Assembly: GCF_019890635.1 (NCBI RefSeq)
Contig: NZ_JAIOAB010000019.1
Location: forward strand, 47,590-111,589
Reading direction: 5' to 3'
Source: Streptomyces sennicomposti
GTDB lineage: Bacteria > Actinomycetota > Actinomycetes > Streptomycetales > Streptomycetaceae
Length of the DNA stretch: 64,000 nucleotides
The notes beneath the pieces were generated by a model. That model worked only from the letters and a program-made list of their open reading frames with translations. It was not told the DNA's origin and searched no databases. The translations under genes were made by a program, and so were the position numbers. Below, in pieces: positions 37,747 to 46,607 of this stretch. Position 1 is the stretch's first letter. Every line of letters starts with the position of its first letter.

Positions 37747-40023
37747 TCACACCCCCAGCCGCTCACCCTCCCGAGGCGCGGGAGGCGCGGGAGGCGCGGG
37801 CGGTGCGGAGGGTGCGGCCACCGCCTCCGGGGACTCGTCGTGCGTGAGGTCGGGCAGCCGGTGCAGCCACTTGGGCAGGTACCAGTTGCGCTCGCCGAGC
37901 AGCGACATCACCGCCGGCAGCAGCACCCCGCGGATGACCGTGGCGTCGATGAGCACCGCCGCCGCAAGGCCCACGCCCATCTGCTTCATCGACTGCATGG
38001 ACAGCGTTCCGAAGATCGCGAACACGGCGACCATGATGACCGCGGCGCTGGTGACGACGCCCGCCGTGGTGACCACCCCGTGCTGGACGGCGTCCTTGGT
38101 GCTCCGGCCGCGCAGCCGCGCCTCGCGGATGCGGGACACCACGAACACGTGGTAGTCCATCGACAGCCCGAACAGGATCACGAAGAGGAACAGCGGCAGC
38201 CAGGTGACGATCGCGCCGACGCCCTGCGCGCCCACCAGCGAGGCGCCCCAGCCGTGCTGGAAGACGGCGACGAGGATGCCGTAGGCCGCGCCCACCGACA
38301 GCAGGTTGAGCAGGATCGAGGTGATCGCGACCGTCAGCGAGCGGAAGGACAGCAGCATCAGCAGGAAGGCGAAGACCACCACGAACGCGAAGACCGGGAC
38401 GACCGAGCCGAGAAGCTGGTCGTTGAAGTCGACCGACCCGGCGACCTGGCCGGTGACCGGCGCCCGGACGCCCTCGACCGTGCCGAGCGTGGCGGGCCGC
38501 ACCTCGTCGCGCAGCTTCTTCAGGCTCTCGCCGGCCCGGTCGAAGTCGGAGCCGCCGACCAGCGGGACGGAGACGAAGGCGACGTTCCGGTCCTCGTACA
38601 GCTTGACGTCCACCGGGCCCCGCGAAGCGCCCGAGGAGACGGCCCGCTCCTTGAACGCGGCCAGCGCCGAGCGCACTTCGGGAGCCTTGATGTCCTTGGC
38701 GCTGACGATCACCTGAGCCGGCTCGGAGCCGCCCGGGAAGGCGTCGTTGACCCGGTTGTAGGTCTGCACGATGGGCAGCGAGTCGCCGAACTCCTGGTCC
38801 AGCGTGAGCTGCGAGGTCTTCATGCCGAGCGCCGGAGCGGCGACCGCCAGCAGCGCGCCGACCGCGACGACCACGCTGACCACCGGCCGGGCCAGCACCC
38901 GCCGCAGCACGGCGGTCCAGAACCGGCTGCCCTGGTCGCCCGCGGTGGCGCGCCGCCGCCTCAGGAAGGGCAGCCGCCCCTTCTCGACCCGCTCGCCCAG
39001 CAGCGACAGCAGCGCCGGCAGCACGGTCACCGACCCCACCATGGCGACCGCCACCACGATCAGCGAGGCCAGGCCCATCGCCTCGAACTCGGCGATGCCG
39101 GTGAACAGCATGCCCGCCATCGCCACGCACACGGTGACGCCGGAGACGACGATCGCCCGGCCGCTGGTCGCGGCGGCGATGCGCAGCGCGGTGGCCGCGT
39201 CCCGTCCGGCGGCCCGCTCCTCGCGCTCGCGGCGCAGGTAGAACAGGCAGTAGTCGACGCCGACGGCCATGCCGACCAGCAGCATCACGGAGTTGGCGGT
39301 GTCGCTCATCGGCTGGAGATGGCTGACGATGCCCATCAGGCCCATCGTCGCCATGATCGCCGTGATGGCCAGCGCCACCGGCAGCAGCGCGGCCACCAGC
39401 GCGCCGAAGGCGATCAGCAGGATGCCCAGTGCCACCGGCACCGCGGAGTACTCGGCCTGCTGGAAGTCGTCCCCGAAGGCGTCGGCGTACTGCTTCTGCA
39501 TGCTCGCGCCGCCGATCTCCTCGATCCGCAGCGACGTGTGCTCCCTCTGGACGCCCTCCACCGCCTTCAGCACCGGCTCGATCCGGTCCCCGGCACTCTC
39601 CGCGTCGCCGCGCACGTCGAACTGCACCAGCGCGCTGCGGCCGTCCTTCGACACGGTCTTCGTGTCGTACGGCGACTTCACGTCCGTGACCCGGCCGGTG
39701 GCGCCGACGGCCTTCACCACGTCGGCGACGGCGGCCCGGAAGGCGGCGTCACCGGCCCGCACGGACCCGTCCCGGCTCTGCACGAGGACGGTCTCGCTCG
39801 CCGGCTCCTTGATCCCCGCGTCCTCGATGATCTTCGCGGCGGTGTGCGTCTCGCCGCTGAGCTGGTCGCTCTCCTTGACGTCCAGCCGGCCCGCGGCCGA
39901 GCCGAGCCCCATCGCCAGCACGACGAACAGCACCCAGATGCCGACCGCCGCCCACCGGTGCCGGGCGCTCCAGCCGCCGGCCCGCGCGGCGACGCCCCGC
40001 ACCCCTGATCCTCGGTTCCCCAT
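37747..40023 (-). CDS. MMPL-family RND transporter
   Basis: This is a 758-residue inner-membrane exporter with two repeats of one plus five membrane helices and two large extracytoplasmic loops, as in MmpL/SCO-type lipid and drug exporters. The proton-relay motifs GVDYCLFYLRREREE and GLSMDYHVFVVSRIRE each carry the Asp-Tyr pair. The first loop has the segment DVKSPYDTKTVSKDG common in actinomycete members. The ATG at 40023 has a GGAGGGGG site ten bases upstream and is preferred over a GTG ten codons earlier. The tail is Ala/Pro-rich. The substrate is unknown. Confidence 0.93.
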   Translation of the reverse strand: MGNRGSGVRGVAARAGGWSARHRWAAVGIWVLFVVLAMGLGSAAGRLDVKESDQLSGETHTAAKIIEDAGIKEPASETVLVQSRDGSVRAGDAAFRAAVADVVKAVGATGRVTDVKSPYDTKTVSKDGRSALVQFDVRGDAESAGDRIEPVLKAVEGVQREHTSLRIEEIGGASMQKQYADAFGDDFQQAEYSAVPVALGILLIAFGALVAALLPVALAITAIMATMGLMGIVSHLQPMSDTANSVMLLVGMAVGVDYCLFYLRREREERAAGRDAATALRIAAATSGRAIVVSGVTVCVAMAGMLFTGIAEFEAMGLASLIVVAVAMVGSVTVLPALLSLLGERVEKGRLPFLRRRRATAGDQGSRFWTAVLRRVLARPVVSVVVAVGALLAVAAPALGMKTSQLTLDQEFGDSLPIVQTYNRVNDAFPGGSEPAQVIVSAKDIKAPEVRSALAAFKERAVSSGASRGPVDVKLYEDRNVAFVSVPLVGGSDFDRAGESLKKLRDEVRPATLGTVEGVRAPVTGQVAGSVDFNDQLLGSVVPVFAFVVVFAFLLMLLSFRSLTVAITSILLNLLSVGAAYGILVAVFQHGWGASLVGAQGVGAIVTWLPLFLFVILFGLSMDYHVFVVSRIREARLRGRSTKDAVQHGVVTTAGVVTSAAVIMVAVFAIFGTLSMQSMKQMGVGLAAAVLIDATVIRGVLLPAVMSLLGERNWYLPKWLHRLPDLTHDESPEAVAAPSAPPAPPAPPAPREGERLGV

Positions 40024-40278
40024 GACGGGCTTGCCCCCTCCAGGCCCGGTCACCAGGCCCCTGCGCGGCGCCGGCCCCCTGCCGCCGCCTTCCGCAACGA
40101 CGCTACGGCCCGCGCACGGTCCGCTCGTCGTGCTGCCCGGTGAACCGCGGCCGCCGCCCCTCCTCCGCTCGTACGCCCGCCCCTCCGTACTGGGGAGGAC
40201 AGCGGCCCCTTACACCTACCCCCGCTTCTCGGGGGCGCTGATCAGGGGGACCGCCCCAGGCCGCTCTACGCTGGGCGG

Positions 40279-40833
40279 ATGACGACATACGCGGCGCTGC
40301 TGCGCGGGATCAACGTGGGCGGCAACAAGAAGGTTCCGATGGCCGAACTGCGCGCCCTGCTTCAGGAGTCGGGGCATGGCGCCGTGCGCACCTACCTGCA
40401 GAGCGGCCAGGCCGTCTTCACCAGCGACCACGGCGACGAGGAGACGCTGGCGGCGGAGCTGACGGCCGCGATCGAGCGGCGGTTCGGCTTTTCGGCCGAT
40501 GTGATCGTGCGCGGCCACGAGTACCTCCGCGCGGTCGCCGAGGCCTGCCCGTTCCCGGCCGCGGACCTCGAGCCCAAGCAGCTCCACGTCACCTACTTCT
40601 CCGCCCCCGTCGACGCGGCCCGCTTCGCCGGGATCGACCAACCGGCTTTCCTGCCCGAGGAGTTCCGGCTCGGCGACCGCGTCCTCTACCTCTACGCCCC
40701 CGACGGCCTCGGCCGCTCCAAGCTCGCCGAGCAGCTGTCCCGGCCCCGCCTGACCAAGGACCTGATCGCCACCAGCCGCAACTGGAACACCGTCCTCAAA
40801 CTCGTGGAGATGACGGCCCCCGCACACCCCTGA
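40279..40833 (+). CDS. DUF1697 domain protein
   Basis: This is a 184-residue cytosolic DUF1697 protein, recognisable from its start TYAALLRGINVGGNKKVPMA, then the VRTYLQSGQAVFTS block and the SRNWNTVLKLVEM end. The fold is a ferredoxin-like duplication of unknown activity. Its stop codon is in the first copy of a 46-bp period repeat. Confidence 0.9.
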   Translation: MTTYAALLRGINVGGNKKVPMAELRALLQESGHGAVRTYLQSGQAVFTSDHGDEETLAAELTAAIERRFGFSADVIVRGHEYLRAVAEACPFPAADLEPKQLHVTYFSAPVDAARFAGIDQPAFLPEEFRLGDRVLYLYAPDGLGRSKLAEQLSRPRLTKDLIATSRNWNTVLKLVEMTAPAHP

Positions 40834-40900
40834 GCCGCCCGCCCGGCACACCCCTGAGCCGGTCCCTGCGCGGCCCTGAGCCGCCCGCCCGGCGCACCCC
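40830..40900. repeat. Two-copy repeat at the end of the DUF1697 gene
   Basis: CTGAGCCGCCCGCCCGGC begins at 40830 and again at 40876, followed in both by a CACACCC/GCACCCC block. The first copy contains the TGA of the DUF1697 gene. Confidence 0.7.
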
Positions 40901-40950
40901 AGAGCCGGGCCAGGACCGCACCCGGACCGGCGTCGTGGGAGGCTTCCCGC

Positions 40951-41970
40951 ATGCGCTACGTCATCATCGGGGCAGGAGCGGTCGGCGGGGCCGTCGGAGG
41001 CCGGCTGGCCCAGAGCGGACGCGAGGTGGTGCTGGTCGCGCGCGGCGCCCACCTCGCCGCGCTGCGCGACGGCGGGCTGCGCCTCAGGGTGCCCGAGGGG
41101 GAGCTGACGCACCGGCTGCCCGCCGTGGCCGGGCCCGAGGAACTCGGCGTGCTGCGCGCCGACGACGTACTCGTCCTGGCGGTCAAGACACAGGACGCCG
41201 AGGCGGCGCTCGCGGCCTGGGGCCCGGCCCCGGTCGAGGGCGGCGGCACCGCCGCCGAGCGGCTGCCGCTGCTGTGCGCGCAGAACGGCGTGGAGGGCCA
41301 GCGGATCGCGCTGCGCCGCTTCCGGCACGTGTACGGCGTCTGCGTGTGGCTGCCCGCCACCCATGTCGAACCCGGCGTCGTCTCGGCCGCCGGCGCCCCG
41401 CTCACCGGCATGCTGCACCTCGGCCGCTACCCGCACGGCGCCGACGAGGTCCTGCGGGACATCGCCGCCGACCTGGAGGCCGCGCACTTCGAGGCGCCCG
41501 TGGTGCCGGACGTGACCCGCTGGCAGTACGCCAAGCTCCTCGGCAACCTCGCCAACGCCGTCGAGGCCCTGACCGGCCCCCTCACCGACGAGGCGGCGCG
41601 GACCCTGTACGAGAGGGTGCGCGCCGAGGGCGAACGCGTCCTGACCGCCGCCCGCATCCCGTACGCGAGCGCCGCCGAACAGCGCGAGAAGCGCGGCGAC
41701 AAGGTCACCCTGGCGCCCCTGGACGGCGCGGGGCGCGGCGGCGGCTCCTCCTGGCAGTCCCTCACCCGCGGCACCGGCACCATCGAGGCCGACCACCTCA
41801 ACGGCGAGATCGTCCTCCTGGGACGGCTGCACGGCGTGCCCACCCCGCTCAACGAGCTGCTCCAGCGCCTGGCCAACGCCTACGCCCGCGAACACCGGCC
41901 GGCCGGGTCCCTCCCGGTGGCCGAACTGGTCCGGCTGGCGGACCGGGCGGAGCAGGAAAAGAACGGCTGA
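40951..41970 (+). CDS. Ketopantoate reductase-like (ApbA/PanE family) protein
   Basis: This is a 339-residue NADP-dependent 2-dehydropantoate 2-reductase family protein. The dinucleotide-binding motif is [14 protein letters not shown] at residues 7-20. The AVKTQD segment and the catalytic Lys/Asn region ([18 protein letters not shown]) fit the family. PanE reduces ketopantoate to pantoate in CoA synthesis, but many paralogs have other substrates and no pantothenate gene is near. GGAGG lies nine bases before the ATG. Confidence 0.88.
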   Translation: MRYVIIGAGAVGGAVGGRLAQSGREVVLVARGAHLAALRDGGLRLRVPEGELTHRLPAVAGPEELGVLRADDVLVLAVKTQDAEAALAAWGPAPVEGGGTAAERLPLLCAQNGVEGQRIALRRFRHVYGVCVWLPATHVEPGVVSAAGAPLTGMLHLGRYPHGADEVLRDIAADLEAAHFEAPVVPDVTRWQYAKLLGNLANAVEALTGPLTDEAARTLYERVRAEGERVLTAARIPYASAAEQREKRGDKVTLAPLDGAGRGGGSSWQSLTRGTGTIEADHLNGEIVLLGRLHGVPTPLNELLQRLANAYAREHRPAGSLPVAELVRLADRAEQEKNG

Positions 41971-42013
41971 TTGGACCGGGACCCGCCGCCGGCACGCCAC
42001 TAGCGTCCACGGC

Positions 42014-42691
42014 ATGAGCGACCCCGCACCCGAGACCGTCCCCGCCACCCGCGTCGACTTCTACTTCGACCCCGCCTGCCCCTTCGCCTGGATCACCTCC
42101 CGCTGGCTGCTGGAGGTCGAGCGCGAACGCCCGCTCGACCTCCGCTTCCACGTCATGAGCCTGTACCTGCACAACACCGGCAACGAACTGCCCGACTGGT
42201 ACCGGGACCTGGTCGACAAGTCGATCGGCCCGGTGCGCGTCGCCGCAGCCGCCGCCGAACTCCTCGGCGACGAAAGGGTGTTGCGGGACCTTTACACCGC
42301 CTTCGGCACCCGGATCCACGAGCGCGGCGAGAAGGACTTCGACGCGGTCGTCGCCGAGTCCCTGGCCGAACTCGGCCTGCCCGCCGAACTCTCCGCCGCC
42401 GCGCACGACTCCGCCCACGACGACGCCGTACGCCGCAGCCACGCGGCCGGCGCCGAACCGGAGTCGGGCGGCTACGTCGGAACGCCCACGCTGCACGTCG
42501 ACGGCGCCGTGTGGTTCGGCCCGGTGCTGCGCGCCGTCCCGCGCGGCGCGGAGGCCGCCCGGCTCTTCGACGCCTTCCGGGTCCTGGCCGGGCACCCGGA
42601 CCTCTTCGAGCTGAAACGCACCCGTACGGGTTCCCTGCGCTTCGACCGACCCGGCGCCCGCCCACGTCCGTCACACTCCGTGACGCAGTGA
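42014..42691 (+). CDS. DsbA-family, mycothiol-dependent nitroreductase-like protein
   Basis: This is a 225-residue cytosolic DsbA-like thioredoxin fold protein. The active-site region is [14 protein letters not shown]; it keeps the first cysteine but has Ala where the second cysteine of a CxxC would be, so it is monothiol. The segment [12 protein letters not shown] supplies the cis-proline region. The plan matches the Rv2466c-like mycothiol-dependent group. It probably uses mycothiol to reduce or detoxify electrophiles. It begins 43 bases after the ketopantoate-reductase-like gene and a strong hairpin follows. Confidence 0.82.
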   Translation: MSDPAPETVPATRVDFYFDPACPFAWITSRWLLEVERERPLDLRFHVMSLYLHNTGNELPDWYRDLVDKSIGPVRVAAAAAELLGDERVLRDLYTAFGTRIHERGEKDFDAVVAESLAELGLPAELSAAAHDSAHDDAVRRSHAAGAEPESGGYVGTPTLHVDGAVWFGPVLRAVPRGAEAARLFDAFRVLAGHPDLFELKRTRTGSLRFDRPGARPRPSHSVTQ

Positions 42692-42765
42692 CATCCCAGC
42701 GCCGCCTGACGCTGAATCAAGTGAACCGAGACAGGCCCCGCCCACCGGGCACGGGCCGACGCGCC

Positions 42766-42800
42766 CGTGGGCCGGCGCCACGGGGGAGCGCCGGCCCACG
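42766..42800. terminator. Strong hairpin between convergent DsbA-like gene and the sulfur operon
   Basis: A perfect 13-bp stem (42766-42778, core GTGGGCCGGCGC, paired with 42788-42800) closes a nine-base loop. It lies at the end of the long leftward sulfur operon and can end both transcripts. Confidence 0.82.
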
Positions 42801-42828
42801 GACGTACGAGCACCTCAGGCGGGGCGGC

Positions 42829-43569
42829 TCACGCGCCCACCGCCGCCACGAGCGGTCGCCGGGCGGCGTCGTACCGCTCCAGCAGCACCCGCGCCACCTC
42901 CGGCGCCGGGCCGAGGACGTCCGCCAGGACGTCCGCGTCGGCCGCGCCCCGCGCGATGCGGTCCGGCAGGAAACCGGGGGCCAGCACGTACGGCGCGACC
43001 GCGACCTTCGCGCAGCCCAGCGCGCGCAGTTCGCGCACCGCGTCCTCGGTGCGCGGAAGGGATGCGGAGGCGAACGCGGGCCGCACGGCGCACCAACCGG
43101 TGTGCCGCCACTCCCGCGCGATGTCTGCGATCACCGCGATCGCCTCCGGGTCACTGGACCCCGCCGAGGCCAGCACGACCCCGGTCGAGGACTTGTCGGC
43201 GGGGGACAGCCCCGCCTCCCGCAGCCGCCGCTCCAGGGCCGCCGTCAGCAGCGGGGACGGCCCCAGCACGTCGGCCTGCCGGATGCGCAGCCGGGCCGGC
43301 GCCGCCCGCAGCACCGCCGGGATGTCGGCCTTGGCGTGGAAGGCGCGGGTCAGCAGCAGCGGCAGCGCCACCACGTCCCGTACGCCGTCGGCCGCCAGGG
43401 ACTCCAGCACGCCCGGCACGGAGGGCACGTTGAAGTCCAGGAAGCCGGTCTCCACCCGCAGGTCCGGGCGGGCCGCCCGCACCCGCCGGACCAGGGCGTG
43501 CACGGTCGCGGCGTGCCGTGCGTCGCGGCTGCCGTGGGCGATGACCAGGAGGACCGGCTGGTGGATCAT
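42829..43569 (-). CDS. Sirohydrochlorin chelatase family protein
   Basis: This is a 246-residue CbiX/SirB-type chelatase with two similar halves. The metal-binding histidines are in VIAHGSRDARHA and LTRAFHAKADIP in the first half. SirB puts iron into sirohydrochlorin to make siroheme, the cofactor of the sulfite reductase encoded at the start of this operon. The gene begins six bases after ssuC and is the last member. The second half lacks a clear histidine pair. Confidence 0.88.
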   Translation of the reverse strand: MIHQPVLLVIAHGSRDARHAATVHALVRRVRAARPDLRVETGFLDFNVPSVPGVLESLAADGVRDVVALPLLLTRAFHAKADIPAVLRAAPARLRIRQADVLGPSPLLTAALERRLREAGLSPADKSSTGVVLASAGSSDPEAIAVIADIAREWRHTGWCAVRPAFASASLPRTEDAVRELRALGCAKVAVAPYVLAPGFLPDRIARGAADADVLADVLGPAPEVARVLLERYDAARRPLVAAVGA

Positions 43570-43575
43570 GGCGGT

Positions 43576-44466
43576 TCAGCTCTTCACGAACAGGCCGCGG
43601 CTGCGCAGCACCCACCGCTCCAGCGGACTGAAGATCAGCAGGTCGATGGCGATGCCGACGAACAGGATCAGGATGATGGCCTCGAACACCATCGACATGG
43701 AGCTGGCGTTGCGGCCGTTCTCCAGCAGTGCGCCGAGGCCGATGCCGAGGTCGGGCGAGGAGGCGATGATCTCCGCCGCCATCAGCGAGCGCCAGGAGAA
43801 CGCCCAGCCCTGCTTGAGCCCGGCGAGATAGCCCGGCAGCGCGGCTGGCAGGACGATGTGCCAGGCGCCCTTCAGTCCGGTCGCGCCCATCGTGCGGCCC
43901 GCCCGCAGATACAGCGGCGGCACCTGGTCGATGCCGGAGACCAGGCCGTTGGCGATGGAGGGCACCGCGCCGAGCAGGATCACCGCGTACATCATCGAGT
44001 TGTCCAGGCCCAGCCAGATCACGGCCGGCGGCACCCACGCCACCGACGGCAGCGACTGGAGACCCGACAGGACCGGGCCGATGGCGGCGCGCACGAACTT
44101 CACCCGGGCCACCAGCAGCCCCAGCGGGGTCCCGATGGCCAGCGCGAACAGGAAGCCCAGCAGACCGCGCGAGACGGACGTCCAGATGTAGTCGAGCAGG
44201 GTGCCCTGGAGCCAGGCGTCCTTGAACTCGGCACCCACGTCGGACGGCGAGGGCAGCTTGGTCGGGTCGTCGACCACGTTGAAGGTGATCAGCGCCTGCC
44301 AGGCCAGCAGGACCACCACCACCGCCACGATGGGCGGGAAGATCTTGTTGACGAACGTCTGCCGCAGCGGTGTGCGCCTGCTCTCGGCGGTGTCCAGCGC
44401 GTCGAGCCCGGCCTCGACGCCGGCCAGTCCGGCGCCCTGCGCCGTCTTCGTGTCAGTGCTGGCCAT
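43576..44466 (-). CDS. ssuC: Sulfonate/sulfate ABC importer, permease
   Basis: This is a 296-residue SsuC/TauC-type inner-membrane permease with about six helices. The ABC-coupling loop reads LRAGRTMGATGLKGAWHIVL with the EAA-type Gly. The ATG at 44466 lies inside the end of ssuB (14-bp overlap), so the genes are coupled. With SsuA and SsuB it takes up alkanesulfonates or a similar sulfur source. No sulfonate monooxygenase lies nearby, so sulfate or another oxyanion is possible. Confidence 0.88.
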   Translation of the reverse strand: MASTDTKTAQGAGLAGVEAGLDALDTAESRRTPLRQTFVNKIFPPIVAVVVVLLAWQALITFNVVDDPTKLPSPSDVGAEFKDAWLQGTLLDYIWTSVSRGLLGFLFALAIGTPLGLLVARVKFVRAAIGPVLSGLQSLPSVAWVPPAVIWLGLDNSMMYAVILLGAVPSIANGLVSGIDQVPPLYLRAGRTMGATGLKGAWHIVLPAALPGYLAGLKQGWAFSWRSLMAAEIIASSPDLGIGLGALLENGRNASSMSMVFEAIILILFVGIAIDLLIFSPLERWVLRSRGLFVKS

Positions 44467-45232
44467 GGCGGCGGATCTCCCCACGCAGGACTTCGGTGAT
44501 CTCCAGGGACAGCTCCGCGACGGGCGCGTCCTCGATGCGGCGCGGCTGCGGGATGTCCACCGTCCACTGCCGGGCCACCCGGCCCGGACGGGAGGACAGC
44601 AGCACGACGCGCTGCGCGAGCCGCACCGCCTCGCGCACGTTGTGCGTGACGAACAGGACGGAGACGCCGGTCTCCTGCCAGATCCGGGTCAGCTCGTCGT
44701 GCAGCACGTCCCGGGTGATGGCGTCCAGGGCCGCGAACGGCTCGTCCATCAGCAGCAGGTTGCTCTCCTGGGCGAGCGCCCGGGCCATCGCCACCCGCTG
44801 GCGCATACCGCCGGACAGCTCGTGCACCCGCTTGCCGTACGCGCCCTGGAGCCGGACCAGTTCGAGCAGCTGCTCGGCCCGGCCGCGGCGCTCCTGCTTG
44901 GCGACGCCCCGCAGTCTCAGGGCGAGTTCGATGTTCTTGCCCGCGGTCAGCCACGGGAACAGGGCGTGCTCCTGGAACATCAGGGCGGGGCGGCCGTCCG
45001 TGGTGATGGACCCGGCGGTGGGCCGGTCCAGGCCCGCCACCAGGTTCAGCAGCGTGGACTTGCCGCAGCCCGAGGCCCCCAGGAGGGTGACGAACTCGCC
45101 CGGGGCGACATCGAGGCTGATGTCGTCCAGGACCAGCTGCTGCCCGCCCGGAGTCGCGAAGGACTTCGAGACGTTCTCAAGGCGCGCCGCGTGCTCTACG
45201 GACTCGGCGGCCTTGGCGAAGGTCGTGGCCAT
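44453..45232 (-). CDS. ssuB: Sulfonate/sulfate ABC importer, ATP-binding subunit
   Basis: This is a 259-residue ABC ATPase. Walker A is LGASGCGKSTLL, the Q-loop is MFQEHALFPW, the signature is LSGGMRQRVAMARALA, Walker B is LLLMDEPFAALDA and the switch His is in VTHNVREA. The order and sequence fit the SsuB/TauB group. The ATG at 45232 has AGGAGG eight bases upstream; the GTG three codons earlier is less likely. It is 36 bases after ssuA. Confidence 0.9.
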   Translation of the reverse strand: MATTFAKAAESVEHAARLENVSKSFATPGGQQLVLDDISLDVAPGEFVTLLGASGCGKSTLLNLVAGLDRPTAGSITTDGRPALMFQEHALFPWLTAGKNIELALRLRGVAKQERRGRAEQLLELVRLQGAYGKRVHELSGGMRQRVAMARALAQESNLLLMDEPFAALDAITRDVLHDELTRIWQETGVSVLFVTHNVREAVRLAQRVVLLSSRPGRVARQWTVDIPQPRRIEDAPVAELSLEITEVLRGEIRRHGQH

Positions 45233-45268
45233 GGTCGTCACCTCCTGGGAACTCTTGGGCTTCGGGCT

Positions 45269-46381
45269 CTACTTGACGCCGAGGCCGGCGTCGCTGACGG
45301 TGGGCTCGCCCTCGGCCGCGAGGACCTTGTTGAGGAGGGTGAGGTCGTAGATGCCGTCCAGCTTGGGCTGCTTGAGCAGACCGGCCTTGACCGCGTGCTC
45401 CGCCTCGGTGTTGAGGGTGGCGGCCAGCGGGTCGTCGATGATCTGGATGGACTTCCACGCCGGGTCCAGGACCTCGGCCGGCAGCGCCTTGCCGGAGTCG
45501 ACGGCCAGCTGTTTGTTGGCCGCCGCCTTCGCCTCGTCCGGGTTGGCGTTGATCCACTTGTTGGCCTCGACGGATGCCTTCAGCACCGCTTCGACGGCGT
45601 CGGGGTGCTCCTTGAGGAAGGCCTGCCGCACGATGATGTTCGTGATCACGAACTTCTTGTCCGGCCACAGCGTGGACTCGTCCAGGAGCACCTTGGCGCC
45701 CTCGGAGACCAGCTTGGACGCGGTCGGCTCCGGCACCCAGGCGCCGTCGATGGAACCGGACTTGTAGGCGTCCGGGGTGACCTTGTTGTCGGAGCGGACC
45801 ACCGACACGTCGCCCTTGCCGCTCTGCGGGTCGACCTTCCAGCCCTGCTCGGCGATCCAGTTGAGGAACGCCACGTCCTGGGTGTTGCCGAGCTGCGGGG
45901 TGGCGATCTTCTTGCCCTTGATGTCCTTCAGGGACTTGATCTTGTCCGGGTTCACCACCAGCTTGACGCCGCCGGAGGCCGAACCGCCGATGATCCTCAG
46001 GCTCTTGCCGTCCGACTTGGTGTAGCCGTTGATCGCGGGGGAGGGGCCGATCCAGCCGATGTCGATGGAGCCCGAGTTCAGCGCCTCGATCTCGGAGGGG
46101 CCGGCGTTGAAGATCTGGTACTTGGCCTCGGTCGCCCCGAGCGACTTCTGGAAGAAGCCCTTCTGCCGGCCCACCAGGGCGGAGGCGTGCGTGATGTTGC
46201 CGAAGTAACCGATCTTGACGGAGTCGAGTCCGTCGATCTTCTTCGCCCCGGCGGCGACCTTCTGGCCGGCGTCGTCGTCCTTCGACTCCGAACCGTAGCT
46301 GCAGGCGGTCAGCGCGAGGAGCGGCAGGGCGACGGCCGCCGCGAGACCGCGGCGGAGTATGGCGGAGGTGTTGACAGGCAC
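45269..46381 (-). CDS. ssuA: Sulfonate/sulfate ABC importer, substrate-binding lipoprotein
   Basis: This is a 370-residue receptor starting at a GTG (46381). The signal peptide ends in the lipobox LLALTAC. The mature domain is a type-II periplasmic fold of the SsuA/TauA kind (VKIGYFGNITHASALVGRQKG, then the FNAGPSEIEALNSGSIDIGW block). The ligand could be an aliphatic sulfonate or taurine. It is separated from cysN by 226 bp that may hold small coding frames or a secondary promoter. Confidence 0.88.
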   Translation of the reverse strand: MPVNTSAILRRGLAAAVALPLLALTACSYGSESKDDDAGQKVAAGAKKIDGLDSVKIGYFGNITHASALVGRQKGFFQKSLGATEAKYQIFNAGPSEIEALNSGSIDIGWIGPSPAINGYTKSDGKSLRIIGGSASGGVKLVVNPDKIKSLKDIKGKKIATPQLGNTQDVAFLNWIAEQGWKVDPQSGKGDVSVVRSDNKVTPDAYKSGSIDGAWVPEPTASKLVSEGAKVLLDESTLWPDKKFVITNIIVRQAFLKEHPDAVEAVLKASVEANKWINANPDEAKAAANKQLAVDSGKALPAEVLDPAWKSIQIIDDPLAATLNTEAEHAVKAGLLKQPKLDGIYDLTLLNKVLAAEGEPTVSDAGLGVK

Positions 46382-46420
46382 GGGAGGCTGTCCTCTCGGA
46401 GGCCCGGCGGTCACGGTCTC

Positions 46421-46513
46421 TCAGGTCGTGGCCGGGAGGTCGGCAGGTCTTCGTCTACTTCGGCGGTGGGGGGTGAGGGCGCGCGGGCAGTGCGCGTACG
46501 TCAGCGCACACAT
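46421..46513 (-). CDS. Possible 30-residue Cys-containing small ORF
   Basis: A frame starting ATG-TGT at 46513 codes MCALTYAHCPRAL followed by an Arg/Pro-rich end. Its start overlaps the end of another short frame, as in coupled leader ORFs. Two Cys codons sit near its start. No family is recognised and it could be chance. Confidence 0.25.
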   Translation of the reverse strand: MCALTYAHCPRALTPHRRSRRRPADLPATT

Positions 46514-46605
46514 CGGGCCACTCCGCCCTGTCCGCTGCCGAGGGCGCCGCTGCCGACGCGGCCGCCCTCCTTGGCGAACGTCGAGTAGAAATCGGAAGAG
46601 TTCAT
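46501..46605 (-). CDS. Possible 34-residue small ORF just after cysN
   Basis: An ATG two bases after the cysN stop opens a 34-codon frame beginning MNSSDFYSTFAKEGGRVG and ending ARCVR. Its Cys codon is the third from the stop, and the stop overlaps the start region of a second small frame. The beginning looks protein-like (low Arg and Pro), unlike random GC-rich frames. It might be a small protein or a cysteine-sensing leader for ssuABC. Confidence 0.35.
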   Translation of the reverse strand: MNSSDFYSTFAKEGGRVGSGALGSGQGGVARCVR

Positions 46606-46607
46606 GC

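Noticed and set aside
42014..42691. Missing second active-site cysteine in the DsbA-like protein as a mutation
   Set aside because: From memory, CPFAW is common in the Streptomyces members of this mycothiol-linked family, so it is probably normal.
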